Shown here piece by piece: positions 25,376-37,625 of a stretch of DNA of 64,000 bases (position 1 is its first letter; every line of letters starts with the position of its first letter). The DNA is from Aspidiotus rigidus (lineage: Eukaryota > Arthropoda > Insecta > Hemiptera > Diaspididae), in contig JAVHKY010000030.1 in the NCBI GenBank assembly GCA_035079385.1, forward strand, positions 1,860,001 through 1,924,000. Reading direction: 5' to 3'. The translations under genes were made by a program, and so were the position numbers. The notes beneath the pieces are model-generated. The model did not search any database. It was not told the origin of the DNA and worked only from the letters and a program-made list of their open reading frames with translations.

Positions 25376-25692
25376 TACTTAAATGTACACGATAAGTTAT
25401 AGGAATAAATAACCTCAATTCGAATCCGTATTTGAAATATATTATTTTGTATCACTTGCATTAAATTAGCATTAGGTACTTATACACAGTATGAAAGAAC
25501 AAAACTAATAGATAAGTACGTCCAAACAATTCTCCTCTTTCTAACTGAGTAGGTATAACCTCTTTGATACTTCATGTAGCCAGAAAAAATAATCATTTTC
25601 GTTATACAGATGAAACGTGAGATTCTTCCGAAGCCTCAAATTTATTTCTCGATCGATTTTCTCTTCTAATAAGAAACATGAACATCACGAGT

Positions 25693-27804
25693 TCAATTTA
25701 TGTGAGATTCGTCGGTGCTCAGGAACTTGAGCGATTCAACAGGTTTTAAATGCTGGTCAAATCTATAAATGAACGGCGTCGCATTCGGTATAGAGCGAAA
25801 CATCAATACTTCTTCTCGAGACAAATCTAAAATAGGGAAATCAGTTAGGTATTCAACTCTACAAATTCAAAGTGAGTGGACAGAATCAACTCACTATCTA
25901 AATGCATAGCCAATCCTTTCAATAAGCCACCGTGACTGACGATGAGTACTTTTTTCCCCGCGAGTATCTGAGGTACGATGACTTCTCTCCAATGAGGAAG
26001 AAACCTTCTAACAGTCTCTTCTAAAGATTCACCTAATGGAAACTCTGTTACTGTTGGACTGTCTTTGTAGCGTGGATCCTTTGCAATTGAATTGTAGTAC
26101 GGATGATCTTCTTGCATCAGAGGAGGAGTATTGAAAGGATTCAACTGAAAAGTAAAAACAAATAAAGTTAGTGTGTGAATGATTTGAGGACTAATAAAAG
26201 TTCTACCTGAGGGGTGACTGACGTGGAATTCAGTTCAATTTGACGTCTTATCAGTGAAATAAGTTTTTGGCATCTTTCGAAGCAACTAAAGACAGATTTA
26301 TGATGGCATTCAGAAAGAGATTACACAAATGCGAGAACTGCGGGGAGGGAAAAGAAAGAAGCTACTCTCCAACAAGACGTTATGACAAACTTTCCAGCAA
26401 TTGTGAAATTTGATCCACCTGATTTGTACGGACTATTATAAAACAAAGTTAGCGATTTTGAGAATTGATTGCTCTTGAAAGTCGAAATTCTTTCAATTAG
26501 TTCAACTTAGTAAATCGCTTGAAACAGAACCGAATCTGAAAGACTCGTTGTGGAGAAGTGGTAAAATCATAAAATTAATGGTAGGAACTTCATATTCAAG
26601 AAAAAGAATAGGTTTGTTCATGTGAAGGGGACCTCATTTTGGTGAATACCTGGGGGCGATTCTCCCTCCTCCCGTAGATTCGCTCAGCTTGAAAATTGAG
26701 TGTTTTTCAGATCCCATTATTCTGGGGAACCCGCTATCCCATTTGTTGGAGGGTACTTTCAGGAATACTTGGAATAATTTCAACTGTCGAGCTATATATG
26801 ATAGGAGAGGGAATAATTTTGAAACTTGCAACGGCATCTTAATTTTTTTTTTGATATCTATATTATGTCTTATTACGTTCAAGAACCATTTTAAATTCAG
26901 ATTCAATTTCTTTATGAACGGAAACATCAGAAAGGTTAATAACAAAGAAGGCTCTTGGCAGTGTGCATGGGCTAATTGGAAATATAGTTAATGATGCGCC
27001 CTGTGGAAGTCGGTTTTTTGTAATGTTTAAATATAAAATCACATTCATTCTTAAAAATAGTGAGGTCCAAAAAATCTGTAAAGAAATTTATCACCGCTTA
27101 TAATAGCGTAGCACCGCGTTTTTAAACCCAATGCCCCCCTCATGCCGGTAGTTTTGTTTGTCAATACCCATACGTACACTTTTTCTAAATTTTTGTCTCG
27201 TTCTTTAACCTGTGTCTCAGAGGAAAGTCTTAACGCAAGAAATTCCCATCAACTCATTGATAAACTAAGAGTAAACATTACAAAAAACCGACCCGAGATT
27301 TAAAATTACAGTTATTGCAGAGGTAAGTGGGTTGACTCTTGCAGAATACGACCCCAATGGATTATTATAAGAGCGCTTACCTTGTCGACTTCAAATTTCT
27401 CAGTCACTTCAGCGTGAGTCATGCCGGTAAACTCGCCAAAATGGCGTTCATTCAAACGCCAAGTTTTCATCACAGGAATATTTGTTTGTCCCAATTCCTC
27501 GAGAATTAGTTCCAGTGTTCTTTGAGCTCTCGTTAGCATGGAAGTGTGGGCAACGTCGAATTTATAACCGGCATTTTTCAACACGATCCCAGCCTCTTTC
27601 GCCTGCTTTACGCCTGTAATATACAATACCGGCGATAACGAATGGAACAATTGAGATTTCGTCAGAAGTGTAAACACATTAACTCGTCTCACCTTCTTCT
27701 GTCAGAGGCACATCGTCCCAGCCGCTATACGCACTCAACACATTCGCGGTACTTTCACCGTGTCTCACCAAAACAACCGTATACGATATGCTATTTTGAG
27801 TCAT
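25693..27804 (-). CDS. Pgam: Phosphoglycerate mutase (2,3-BPG-dependent type), copy 2
   Basis: Exons 27693-27804 (ATG at 27804), 27381-27613, 25895-26144 and 25693-25826 (TGA at 25693-25695). Exon lengths (112, 233, 250, 134) are identical to copy 1 and the product is again 242 residues. Catalytic blocks LVRHGES, TWRLNERHFG and IVSHGGLLKG are kept. Differences from copy 1 are scattered, for example LSAYSGWDD for LKTHSGWND and EETVRRF for KDAVGRF, with no stop or shift, so both copies appear functional in glycolysis or a related phosphoryl transfer. Intron 2 is longer (26145-27380) and carries different repeat sequence. The duplicated block extends beyond the gene on both sides. Confidence 0.93.
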
Positions 27805-28376
27805 CTTTAAAGTTGAAAAAATACGATTATCACAAAATCTTATCAAACTCTAATAACGCTCGAATAACTGAACGTGAATTCAACCTACACACTTCGAATG
27901 CAGCTAAGTACATGCGCGCACCGTTTCTTTTCGATTTTCAAGAACTCTCCTGTATGACTTATTTTTTATGAATTAACATACTTCACTCGCTAGAACTTTA
28001 TGACTCAATTCTATTTCAAGTCTCATATTTTATTCATAAACCTATCGAACCGACATTATACCTACACGTTCTATAGTTTTTTTGAATACTATACCTGTTT
28101 TTCATTGAGACGTCCAACGATCGCGACGACTTAAATATTATGGTTCAAATTAGAACCACCATAACCGAGTCTGGTGGATCGAACATAGTACGCTACTGTG
28201 CAGACGTTTGCGGTAATTTGGCACGTGTGTGCATCATTTCTTCGTCATTGAAAATCGAAACAGGTACTGACAGTTTGTAAAGAATGAATGTGTACAACTC
28301 GTCCGCTAAAAACTACCATTGTATTAACTATGGGGATCATTAAAGAATACGAAAACTTCATCGTTCAAAAAATAAC

Positions 28377-28580
28377 CTAGCATAATTTCGTCAATTTAAA
28401 TAGCTCGTATTGTGTGGCATATTGCCAACGATCTTCAATAGAAACGTAGATTGGGTATTGTACGAACATAACCCTACAATAAATGTTTTTGACTGAACTA
28501 CAAACGTATTCAAAATCACCATTGATTTGCAAATCTTGATCCCTGTAGCCCAATATTTGTTTTTCCGGTATCAATGTCAA
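28377..28580 (-). CDS. Small conserved frame upstream of Pgam copy 2, unknown
   Basis: An uninterrupted frame of 67 codons contains GYRDQDLQINGDFEYV and ends DRWQYATQYELFKLTKLC. It is conserved in the broken partner at 22404-22600. It may be an exon of a larger gene rather than a complete protein, because no convincing start context is seen. Function unknown. Confidence 0.35.
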   Translation of the reverse strand: MTLIPEKQILGYRDQDLQINGDFEYVCSSVKNIYCRVMFVQYPIYVSIEDRWQYATQYELFKLTKLC

Positions 28581-31304
28581 TAACTTGCGTAATTTAGCTT
28601 TCAGAATTTGTAATCACACGTACCCAAGATAATAAACTTTACAGCTCTGGGGAACCTGAGATACAGTAGCCCCCCTCAATATGCATATTGTGACGGCGAC
28701 TGCTCTCGAAAAATTGTGAACCTAGGTTTCAGAATTTGCACATTTTCACGCATATTATACTGAAAAAGCTCTCGACCCCCGACCTTCAGGTATGTTTTAA
28801 AAGTTGAAAGTAGCTCAATGAGTTTTGATCGACTTGTGCCAAATACCATAAGTTTTACAATTTGTGATGATTCCATCAAAAAATGTAATGGGTGTTTGAA
28901 GGGACTGAGCTAACCCCGAAATCAAATATTGGATATGAATTGTGCTAAAGAGATAAACGAAGTAGAAGCCAAGGTGACTCCTCCAAAACAACTTTAGTAT
29001 ATGCTTGTGATATTTCAGAGATCAACACTCTGAGCTTGTTCGCCTCACTGTCCTATCAGTATTTCTTGGCCTAGGATATGTTTAATAATCTGTGTGTCGG
29101 CTGGTTAAGCTCACTTGCTCCGCCCCTTGACGACCCAAACAAGTCCCCAATTTTATCGATATAATGTAGCGACTACAGTGAGCAAGAATTTCCAAGTCTC
29201 TGAACTAAGTCCAAGTCATTGTTCACTTCATAACAATATCCTCCTTCACTGGTATTTCTTAGCCTTTTCTAAACCTAGCATTCTGTACGTTGGGCTAATT
29301 AGCTGACGGGTTCATTCGCCTCCTTTTTTCAAGTTCCTAAAATGGGTCAAGGTCACTGACGACGTCATTCTGCGTCTCACATCCGCTGTACAGCATATTG
29401 CTCCTGCGTGTAAAAATTTTTTCAAGGCTCTAAATTAGGTCAAGGTTATAGATGACGTCATAGGAAAAAAATTGTGACAGAAACCCTATCGCTAGGTTAT
29501 GACAGTTTTTCCAAGCGTACAGTTCCAGTATTATGAGCTAAGTGTTACAATTTTGTTACCTTGAGTAGCGCGCTGCCCGTTGTTCTTTGAATCGATTCCA
29601 ACTTTTCTATTGTTCATCGATTGTGCATCAGATAATATTCTTTACTTTCTCCATTTTTCCATCGTGATGGGTAAGGGAGTAGAAAATGAGCAAATAAAAA
29701 GTTTTCTATTTTTGCCCAATGTTAACAGAGTGAGCCATGAATCTATGGCAATTTTTCTTTCATCAACCTGAGACAATATTGTCGAGAGGGAATTTTAGGG
29801 CATTATTGTTTTTCATTGTTTTGAAGTAAAAAAATGGAGGATGAATACTTGGAAATTTTTACACTTCGGTATGATAGAATGAGAGATTTAAAAATTCCTC
29901 ATCCGTGATGGTTATGAAGTAATTGAATAACAAGCCTCGGACCAGGCCATTTCTGAACAATCATTCTGAGGTAACAGAGGTATAAGCGTTAGACAATATT
30001 ATTTGAAGGTAACAGATTGAATAAAAAGACTTGAGGTGCTCCCAGGATTATTTGAAAAGAGTAGTATGATGGTGACCAGGCGGGCCTGGTCGAGATGAAT
30101 CTGCAGAATAACGTTCCCTCACGAATACTGGACAAATTAGGTTTTGAGAAAGATATTTTAATTATGAAAAACGAACGAACAATAAACTCGCGATTAAAAC
30201 GGATTAATTATACAGCGACGCGGAATTTACGTTACTATTTATTCTTCTCTGTGGTGACTGATGATTGAGTACGATGTCCCGGTGGTGTCCCTTATATATC
30301 TCGCGAATAGGCCCTGGCCAACGCCTCGTTGCATGTTATGATATCATTGATGTTTATTTTATTTCGCTGATGTTACTTTGTCGATGATTTTCCTATCGCG
30401 CTATTTTTCGGACGTTTGCTATTCACGGCCAGCGACCTATTCTCGATTCGAAAACCCCGTACACCATAAGTAGATAGTCTGTTTTATGGGATTCTACTAG
30501 CTTTTCCTTTTCTTTCTTTTTTTGCTTATAATTTTTAATTCTTGTAGGCTCAAACTAGGTCAGATTATTCTGCTCGAAGTTGCTTAGAAAAAATAATTTT
30601 CTGGCAGAGCCACATAAAAGAAGATCATGTTTCATGTCTATCATAAATGTCCGTCTTTACTTTTGCAGAGTCAAGTCTAGGGTACTGTACATTAAACTAC
30701 CTAGCTCCCGGGGCGAAGGAGCCTGTACATTAAGCCACTTAGATCCTGGGGCTCACTCGCTCCACGCGTTCGCCCCCAATCTTGATCTAGCGTAAGTCTT
30801 GTACATTGTACCTTGAGCTACTTGTACTTAGCTCCAGGCTCACTCGCTCCGCTCTTTCGCCCCCATTTTTGGTTTCCAGTATACTGTGCAGACGCCCGGA
30901 CGCAAATTCCAATATCAGGGCTGAGGTTCAACGTTTAAAAAATACTGCATAGAGGGTATAAAGGAGCCTAGTAGATAGTATAATAGAGATAGTATGAACT
31001 GATATGGGTCTCCTAAGGCTACAGTATAAAGCAGACTTATATAATACTGGTTTAAAGCTAGTGTAATACAAGGGGAGGCCTTAGCCTAGTTGAAGTCCAG
31101 TATATTGTATACAGACGCCCAGATGCCCGGACGCGAATTCCGGAATCAGGGGTAGGGCGTTCAACGTTGAGTCCCAAGGTCACTACCCGGATGTCAGGAC
31201 GCCCAGACGCATATTTTGAGGTTACCGTAGGGGAGGAGAAAAGACATAAACCTTGTTAAAATAACATAAAATCAATGAAAAAAATTTCCAAGTCTCCTAA
31301 ATTC
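28581..31304. other. Intergenic DNA with short repeats
   Basis: No gene supported. It contains phrases shared with other gaps (GATGACGTCATAGG near 29451, TCAAGGTCACTGACGACGTC near 29356) and, at 30715-30865, two direct copies of GGCTCACTCGCTCC followed by TTCGCCCCCA, about 95 bp apart. From 30960 to 31240 there are fragments of repeat R-A (AGCCTAGTAGATAGTATAAT) and repeated GCCCGGACGC phrases. Confidence 0.4.
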
Positions 31305-31873
31305 GGTGCTGCTCTAATATGCGTTCTACCATGGAAATGTGTTCTACAAGTTGGCACAAATGCCATTCTAATATGTGTTCTACCTCTCACTCTCTCTTCA
31401 CTCTCCTCACTCTGTTTCCCTCTCCCATCCCCCCTCCCCCCTCTCTCTTATTCACCCCACAAGTGTGTGAGTTGTTCAGATAAGTCAGCCGCACAAATTA
31501 ATGCTTGTTCAGATACATTGCCCATCTTCATAGTGTCACATGTAGGTAACTCTGATATCTTCCGAAAAAGCCAAAAACATGTCCACCTCATTTTTGCGCC
31601 ACATTTGAAAACAGTACAGATTGAGGTGCGATTGGAACGTAGAAGGGGGTACTCCTCTTTTGGATTTCATGATGTCAATTTTCGCATCTGCGTATGTACA
31701 CTGGTTTCAGAGTCAACATAATTTTGCTGATGGTTCATTGTTTCATGGTTAGAACCTTTGGACGCTAGGCATTGGTAGGCCGGCCACTCATTGGAATGGA
31801 TGTAAAATCCAGCTTCGCATTCTCTTTCAAGTAGATCACATGCTTGTGGTAGAACGCATATTAGAGCAGCACC
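31305..31873. mobile_element. Non-autonomous element with 27-bp terminal inverted repeats
   Basis: The left end GGTGCTGCTCTAATATGCGT plus TCTACCA is exactly complementary to the right end TGGTAGAACGCATATTAGAG plus CAGCACC. The span is 569 bp. A 148-codon frame inside is not recognisable and holds a pyrimidine-rich CTCTCTC tract, so the element is probably a MITE of an unidentified DNA transposon family. No target-site duplication is obvious. Confidence 0.75.
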
Positions 31874-32483
31874 AATCTTATATAGGAATGACAGTTGATG
31901 AGTATCTACCTTCTAATATGTTCCCTCTATGTAAATATCTGTGGCGAACCGCTGAGCTTTCCAACCATGAATCCGTTCTATAGAAGGTCATCTAAAAATG
32001 TTTACCGACATCCAATGTATGTGAGGAATTTTCTCAGAGAAAGGTTTCTCTGGGCTACTCTAGAGACTAGAAGAAATTCGAACTTTTAAGAATATTATAA
32101 GTTGAAAGAAGACTTGAAAAAATTCCTTCCACTAAGCAACTGGCAACAAAACTAGGTGATTTTCAGGATGTTCAATTGCGCCAGGATTGATAGATAAGAA
32201 TCTCATCTTTTTGTGGGACTACATATATGATATCAAATTTATACCTCTCTTATCTTGAAATACTCACATGATAGGTGATAATAAGATTTCCAATTTTTTT
32301 ACATATTCATGCAAAGAATAACTTGAAAAACCATTAGGCCTATATCCACTGTCACATGGAAAGAGAGCAATCAAAAAGAAAAAATTATTTATCCAAATAA
32401 TTTAGCCATATCTCTTTACACTAAATACTAATTAATTCAAGAAAAAAATCTTGCTTCACAATCATAAAAGTTGTACAGTTTTC
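31874..32483. other. Gap before first zinc-knuckle gene
   Basis: AT-rich sequence that should contain the 3' UTR of the 32484-34698 gene. Nothing else recognised. Confidence 0.4.
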
Positions 32484-34698
32484 CTAGCTTTTTGATTCAA
32501 GGTCTGACTTTGAACTTGGATTCTCACCTTCTTGTTCTACTTTCTTAGAGTCACGATACCTAATTCTTCTTTTTCGCCAAGGATCTTCATAATGCTTCCT
32601 TGTTTTACAGCTTTCGTGGTCCGTTATATGATCTACATTTCTCAAGCGACGACTTGAAATTCCCATATCAAGAATTTGTTGATTGTAAAAAGCACAATCG
32701 ATACAAAGTTCAGAACTTGTTGGATAAGGGCGATGTGGAAACTTACACCCTTTTGATTTATGACCTAAAAGCTTACACTTAAAGCATCGAGGTATATAGA
32801 TAGAGGTATCAATCTGAAATGGAATGCCTTGTACATAAATGAAAGGAACCGTTTCCATCTTGTCAAGCAAAGCATCGCTAACATGGAGCAGTACTATCCG
32901 CGTGAAATCTTGCATATACTCAGGGAAGACGAAACTTATTTTTATAGGAGATTCGCCAAATTGCTCCAAAATATTATTTAATATTTCTTCATCACTTATA
33001 TAAAAAGGCACCCCAAATATACGTGTTATAGGAAAATTTATTTCTTTTGTCGGCTCTTTTATACGAAGCTTTTTAAATTGTTCAACAACTTTCCTCAACT
33101 CCTTCTTGCCATCTGGAGAATCAAATACTAGTAGGATAGCACCTGATAGAAACTCAATTGTTTTACTCACCCCAAAATCAGCAATATTAATCCCTAAATC
33201 TATAAGTTCATTCAAAACATGCATTCTATCCCCTTTAGGTACAATCAACATTGTAGGACCTTTGCTATCTATAGAATTATTGTCGTCCTTATAAATTGTT
33301 TCTTCTTTCATTTCTAAACTTGAACCATCAGATTCTTCATTACTTTGAGTAGGTCGTAAGAGCTCCCCAGTTTTTTCTCTAGTTTCAAAATCTTCAGAGA
33401 TGGCTGATGCATTACTAGGGCTGCCTTGAAAAGAGGGTGAATCTACATCACGCAAAGACTGTGTTCCTTCAGAATTGTTCTCAGATACTTCCTTCGGAGT
33501 AGACTGCTCTCTCAGCCATTTATGGGTCTGGAGAGTTATATAGAACTGCTTTGTTTTGCAGTCAATATAACCAGTTGGATGGTTCACATCTCTTAGGAGG
33601 TGATAAAAATGTCCTGGGTCTTGAATTTTTCTATTATAATCAGTGCAATCAATACATCTGTCTTCTTCAGCTGGAGGAGGTCTTGGAAATGATGTACAAA
33701 ATTTTGATGTATGTCCAAGCAGTCGGCATCTAAAGCAACGCGGTACAAAGATAGATGTCTCTATGTCATACACATGACCTCCTAGCTGAAGTTTTGGATT
33801 GGCTTCCATTTTTTCCATTAATGAATCAGAAATGTAGAGCAATACATTCATGAATTGAGAGTTCTGCGGGAAGATTGCATAATTTATTTGCCTAGGAAGT
33901 TCATTGAACTGCTTCAATACATTTATTTCAATCTCGCGTTTTTCCAAAAATGGACTCTTTGGTGTCTTTTTGATACAAACAATATGTTCTTGTGTCTTTA
34001 TAAACAATTTATTTCGTTGAAGATCCAGCCATTTTTTCAATTTTTCTCTACCTTCCTCATCATGAAATCTGATAAAAACAGCTCCGGAAAAGTATTCAAT
34101 TATGTTTTCTATACCAAAATCTGATTTGTTTGCACCCTCTGGTAATATATCAGGAAGTATACGGTCTTTGAAAGTATTTGGAGTAACCATCATTGTAATA
34201 AGAGGTTGTTTTTTCAGTATGTACGGCTCAGTTAATGCTTTACCTTTTATTTTATGGTCAAACTGGCTTGTGGAAGAGAAAAGACCAGGAATGGGAGTAC
34301 CGGTAGTAGGACTTAAATTGGTAATATGTTGAAAAAAAGATGTAGGAGAAATATCATAAATTAGATCCGTTTCCCTATAATTTCCAGCCTTTGAATATTC
34401 AGATAACCTCTCTTTTAAGTTTCTTTCCACTGATTTTTCAACGGCTTGTAGAATATCAATATTTAAATGAGAAGATGAGGATCCTATTGATGAGTTTGTG
34501 GATGATGATTCAGTATGCTCACGGAGATACATTCCTCTTGATCGAAGATTTTCCAAGGCTTTATGTAGAGCCATTGTTTCTATTTTACTAAAACCTATAT
34601 GTTTGTCAGACAACCATTTACTGATGGTTTGGTCAATGATTCTTTCAATTGCTTTCACAATCTCTTCGTTTACTATGGAGCCTTTTCCTAGTTTTGAG
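32484..34698 (-). CDS. Gag-like double zinc-knuckle protein, two modules
   Basis: A single exon of about 738 codons begins after a good acceptor (TCTACTTGTCTTACAG|C) at 34698; one or more 5' exons with the ATG are not located. Order (residue 1 taken 9 codons upstream of the exon): helical motif VNEEIVKAIERII at 19-31 and a second copy DILQAVEKSVERNL at 91-104; module 1 at 176-400; Ser/Glu-rich linker; module 2 at 493-720; basic tail. Each module has two RRM-like stretches (VPFYISDEEILNNILEQFG in the second) then CxxCxLLGHxxxxC (331-344 and 648-661), CIDC 13 residues later, and HxxxxxxCKTRK. This resembles ORF1/gag proteins of LINEs (PRE_C2HC plus zinc knuckle), which bind nucleic acid, but no RT lies nearby. 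I infer a host gene derived from a LINE ORF1. Confidence 0.82.
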
Positions 34699-36300
34699 CT
34701 GTAAGACAAGTAGAAAAATATCAACATTGTAGGCAGATTAGATGGTTTCTCTTCTCAAGAATTCTGTCACAGAAGGGCATTAAATTCTCCCAACGTGCAA
34801 AATGATATAACAACAGAGAAGTACGTGACCAGAGCTGTCTTACCTGTGTGACTGTAAAAATGTGGCTATATTATGTCAGGTAATTAACCAAGCAGAATGT
34901 AGCAAACAGAGGACACATTTGAGTGTTGAACTACAAATAGTAACTTCCAGGTAACATAGGGGACAGTCACTTATGAAATGTACTGCAGCCATATTGAAGG
35001 ATCATAGCTACTTTTTTGTGACTGCTTTGTGACATTAATATTTAGGTTCATGACTATGGAATGACATATCTGTAACTATCTTGTGACAACTGTTTCTTCC
35101 CTTGTAGATAATTGTTTACCTTATCATCTTCATCCCACGATGCCACCTCCTCCATAGCTGGCTGATTAAGGTGAAGGTGGCAAAGAAGATAGCTCTCAAT
35201 TTATTACTGAACTTGCGGGTGTATGTACGCCAAAGCTCCATAATTTTCCTGCAAGTGGGTATGTCACGGAAGGTTTAAAATGTTTCCTCTCATGTGACCA
35301 CATAATGACCTTGTATCGCTTCTAGGGGCACTCATTCAACATTTGAGAAATACTGTATCTAATAGTTGACATCCTGAGATGCGACTATATTGTGCCCTCA
35401 ACTCTATCCAGTCACTGTTCAGCTTCAAAAAAGGTGAGAATGATTGATACAGTCGTCATATGGTGACTTGAATGAGTCGTGCCATCTGTCCGTACGTGGT
35501 GTTTATGTACGGTATCACCATAATGAGTCGGGGTCGCAGCAAATATTTAGCACGTTGGGCAATCCAGATCATATTTTTGTAATTTTTACTTACTCACTAT
35601 CGAGATTCATCATAACACAAGAAGTAAATAGGTCAAGAAAAATCAAACAGTAAAATTTCATCTTCCATCGAGGCATGCTCTAATGTCAACCAAACAAAAA
35701 AACTAAAAAGGTACATTTCGTTGCAGTACATGTATTAAATGTATTTGAACCTCCTCTTGAATCATAAGTTGGAACTTACCCACTATTATTGTCAAAACAT
35801 ACCGCCAGTTGTTTAAATATAGAGCTCCTCTTGTATTGTACAGTATCATAATACTTGTTGATAGTATAGAAGAAGAAAAAAAATCAACTTTCTGTCTCTC
35901 CAACAATTCCCATGAGCATATACAACACATTCTGATCGTCTACTCTTCATACGTAGCATGATATTAAAATTCTTGACGTACAGAACTAAATGCGCAATAT
36001 TTTTTCAAGCTTCTTCAAGTCAAACTTCGAAGTGGATGGATAAATTAGAAATAATAGAAGTAACTCTAAAACAACCAAAACAAATGCTTACGCAGTCGCG
36101 AAGCTTTTCACCTCCTTCAGCCCTCCAACTTATTCTACGAATCGTTTTCTCAATAAGAGTTACACATCCTCACCATCCCCCCCTCTCTCTCTCTCTCTCT
36201 CTCTTTCTCCTCTATTTCAACGTTGATCATCTCCTTTTCCCTTCATCCACTCATAAATTGTATTTACGCTCTCATCGCTATCCTCTATACCAACTTCATT
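34699..36300. other. Gap upstream of first zinc-knuckle gene
   Basis: Should contain the missing 5' exon or exons and promoter of the 32484-34698 gene. No coding frame supported. A (CT)n tract lies at about 36183-36203. Confidence 0.4.
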
Positions 36301-36309
36301 TTGATATTC

Positions 36310-36420
36310 TTCATCTGGGTTCTGGGTGCCTGGTTACAAGAGCATTCCAAGGAACGAAAGAATTGACAAAGCAGCCGAACAGACAACCAAGCTCTCCAAA
36401 AATATGAACAAATATAAATC
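36310..36420 (+). mobile_element. LINE RNase H remnant
   Basis: Translation gives WVPGYKSIPRNERIDKAAEQ, matching the W.PGH.GIPGNE.AD.AA signature of LINE-encoded RNase H domains. Only about 35 residues remain. Confidence 0.6.
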
Positions 36421-36424
36421 AGCC

Positions 36425-37625
36425 AAGCCCGGGGATGAGAGCCGGAACCGGAACCGAAACAAAAACCGGTTCCAGGACCGCCATGTTTTGTCCAAAGAAT
36501 TGGAACCAAAAAGAAAACCTGGCCCAAGAACCAGAACCGAGAAGAACCGGACCTCGGAATCTGGCTTAAGAACCAGAACCAAGAGGAACCGGTTCTAAAA
36601 TCTGGACCAAGAACTGGAACCAAAAAGATCCGAATCTGGGGATCTGGGCCAAGAATCGGAACCCTAAAGAACCGAATCCGGAAATGTGGCCCAAGAACCG
36701 GAACCGAGAAGAACCTTTTGAAAAATAATAGAGGTTCTCACCCCTGGGGAGGGACAGGGGTGCCGGCGGAACCTGGAACCGAAACAGAAACCGGTTCCAG
36801 AATCGTTATTTTTTGTCCGAAAAACTAGAACTTGAGATCTGGACCAAGAACTGGAACCAAAACTACGGCTTCCTTAACGGAGTTAAACGAGGAACGCAGG
36901 GAACCTGTTTCATGAGTCAAATGGGATTTCGAATTGAAAATTCAAGGAAGCCTAGACCTAGCTAAAGCTAGTATAAAGAAGGTCTAGACCTACTATAAGC
37001 CTAGTATAATATAATTTGAGAATCTAAATTAATCTCGAATCTCCAGCTATGTATGATAGCTCGAGAGTCGAAATTTTAACAGGGAACCTGTCTTATGGGG
37101 GGCTTTTTGAGAAATTTGCCGTGCGCCGTGCAGAAAAAAACTTGGAAAAATGTCGACTCTCGAGCCATATATGATAGGAAAGGGACAGAAAAATTTCGAC
37201 CCTCAAGCTATGTGTGATATGAAAGGGACTTGGAAAAATTTCAACTCTCGAGCTAACATATATAGCGGAGATTTAGACTCTCAAACTATATTTTACTAGG
37301 CGTACAGTAGGTCTAGGTCTTCTTTACACTAGCTTTATCTAGGTCTGGGCTTCCTTGAGTTTTCAATACCAAATCCCATTTGACTCATAAAACAGGTTCC
37401 CTGTGTTCCTCGTTTAACTTCATTAAGGAAGCCGTCGTTTTTCTAAGTTTTTTGCTGGACGGCGCACGGCAAATTTGTCAAAAAGCCCCCCATAAAATAG
37501 GTTCCCTGTTAAAAAGACCTGGATCTTGGGATGTGGGCTAAGAATCGGAACCGTGAAGAACCGGACCCTGAAATGTGGCCCAAGAACCGGAACCGAGAGG
37601 AACCATTTAAAAAAGAATAAAGGTT
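36425..37625. repeat. Degenerate GAACCG-rich array, split by an insertion
   Basis: At 36425-36862 and again at 37515-37625 the sequence is a loose tandem of phrases such as AAGAACCGGAACCGAGAAGA and TCTGGGCCAAGAATCGGAAC. The two halves read as one array interrupted by about 650 bp of inverted repeat R-A. Open frames here are rich in Arg, Asn and Thr because of the repeat. Confidence 0.75.
36863..37514. repeat. Head-to-head inverted pair of repeat R-A
   Basis: A forward copy (CGGCTTCCTTAACGGAGTTA at 36866 to about 37045) faces a reversed copy ending TTCATTAAGGAAGCCGTCGT at about 37440. Between and beside them are TTTTAACAGGGAACCTGTCT (37076) and CATAAAATAGGTTCCCTGTT (37490). The whole can form a large hairpin. 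Confidence 0.75.

Noticed and set aside
31275..31721. 148-codon plus-strand frame
   Set aside because: Lies within a terminal-inverted-repeat element, is dominated by a CTCTC tract and matches no family.
36285..36623. Overlapping frames on both strands rich in Arg, Phe and Gly
   Set aside because: Product of the GAACC-rich repeat; frames on both strands are open for the same reason.
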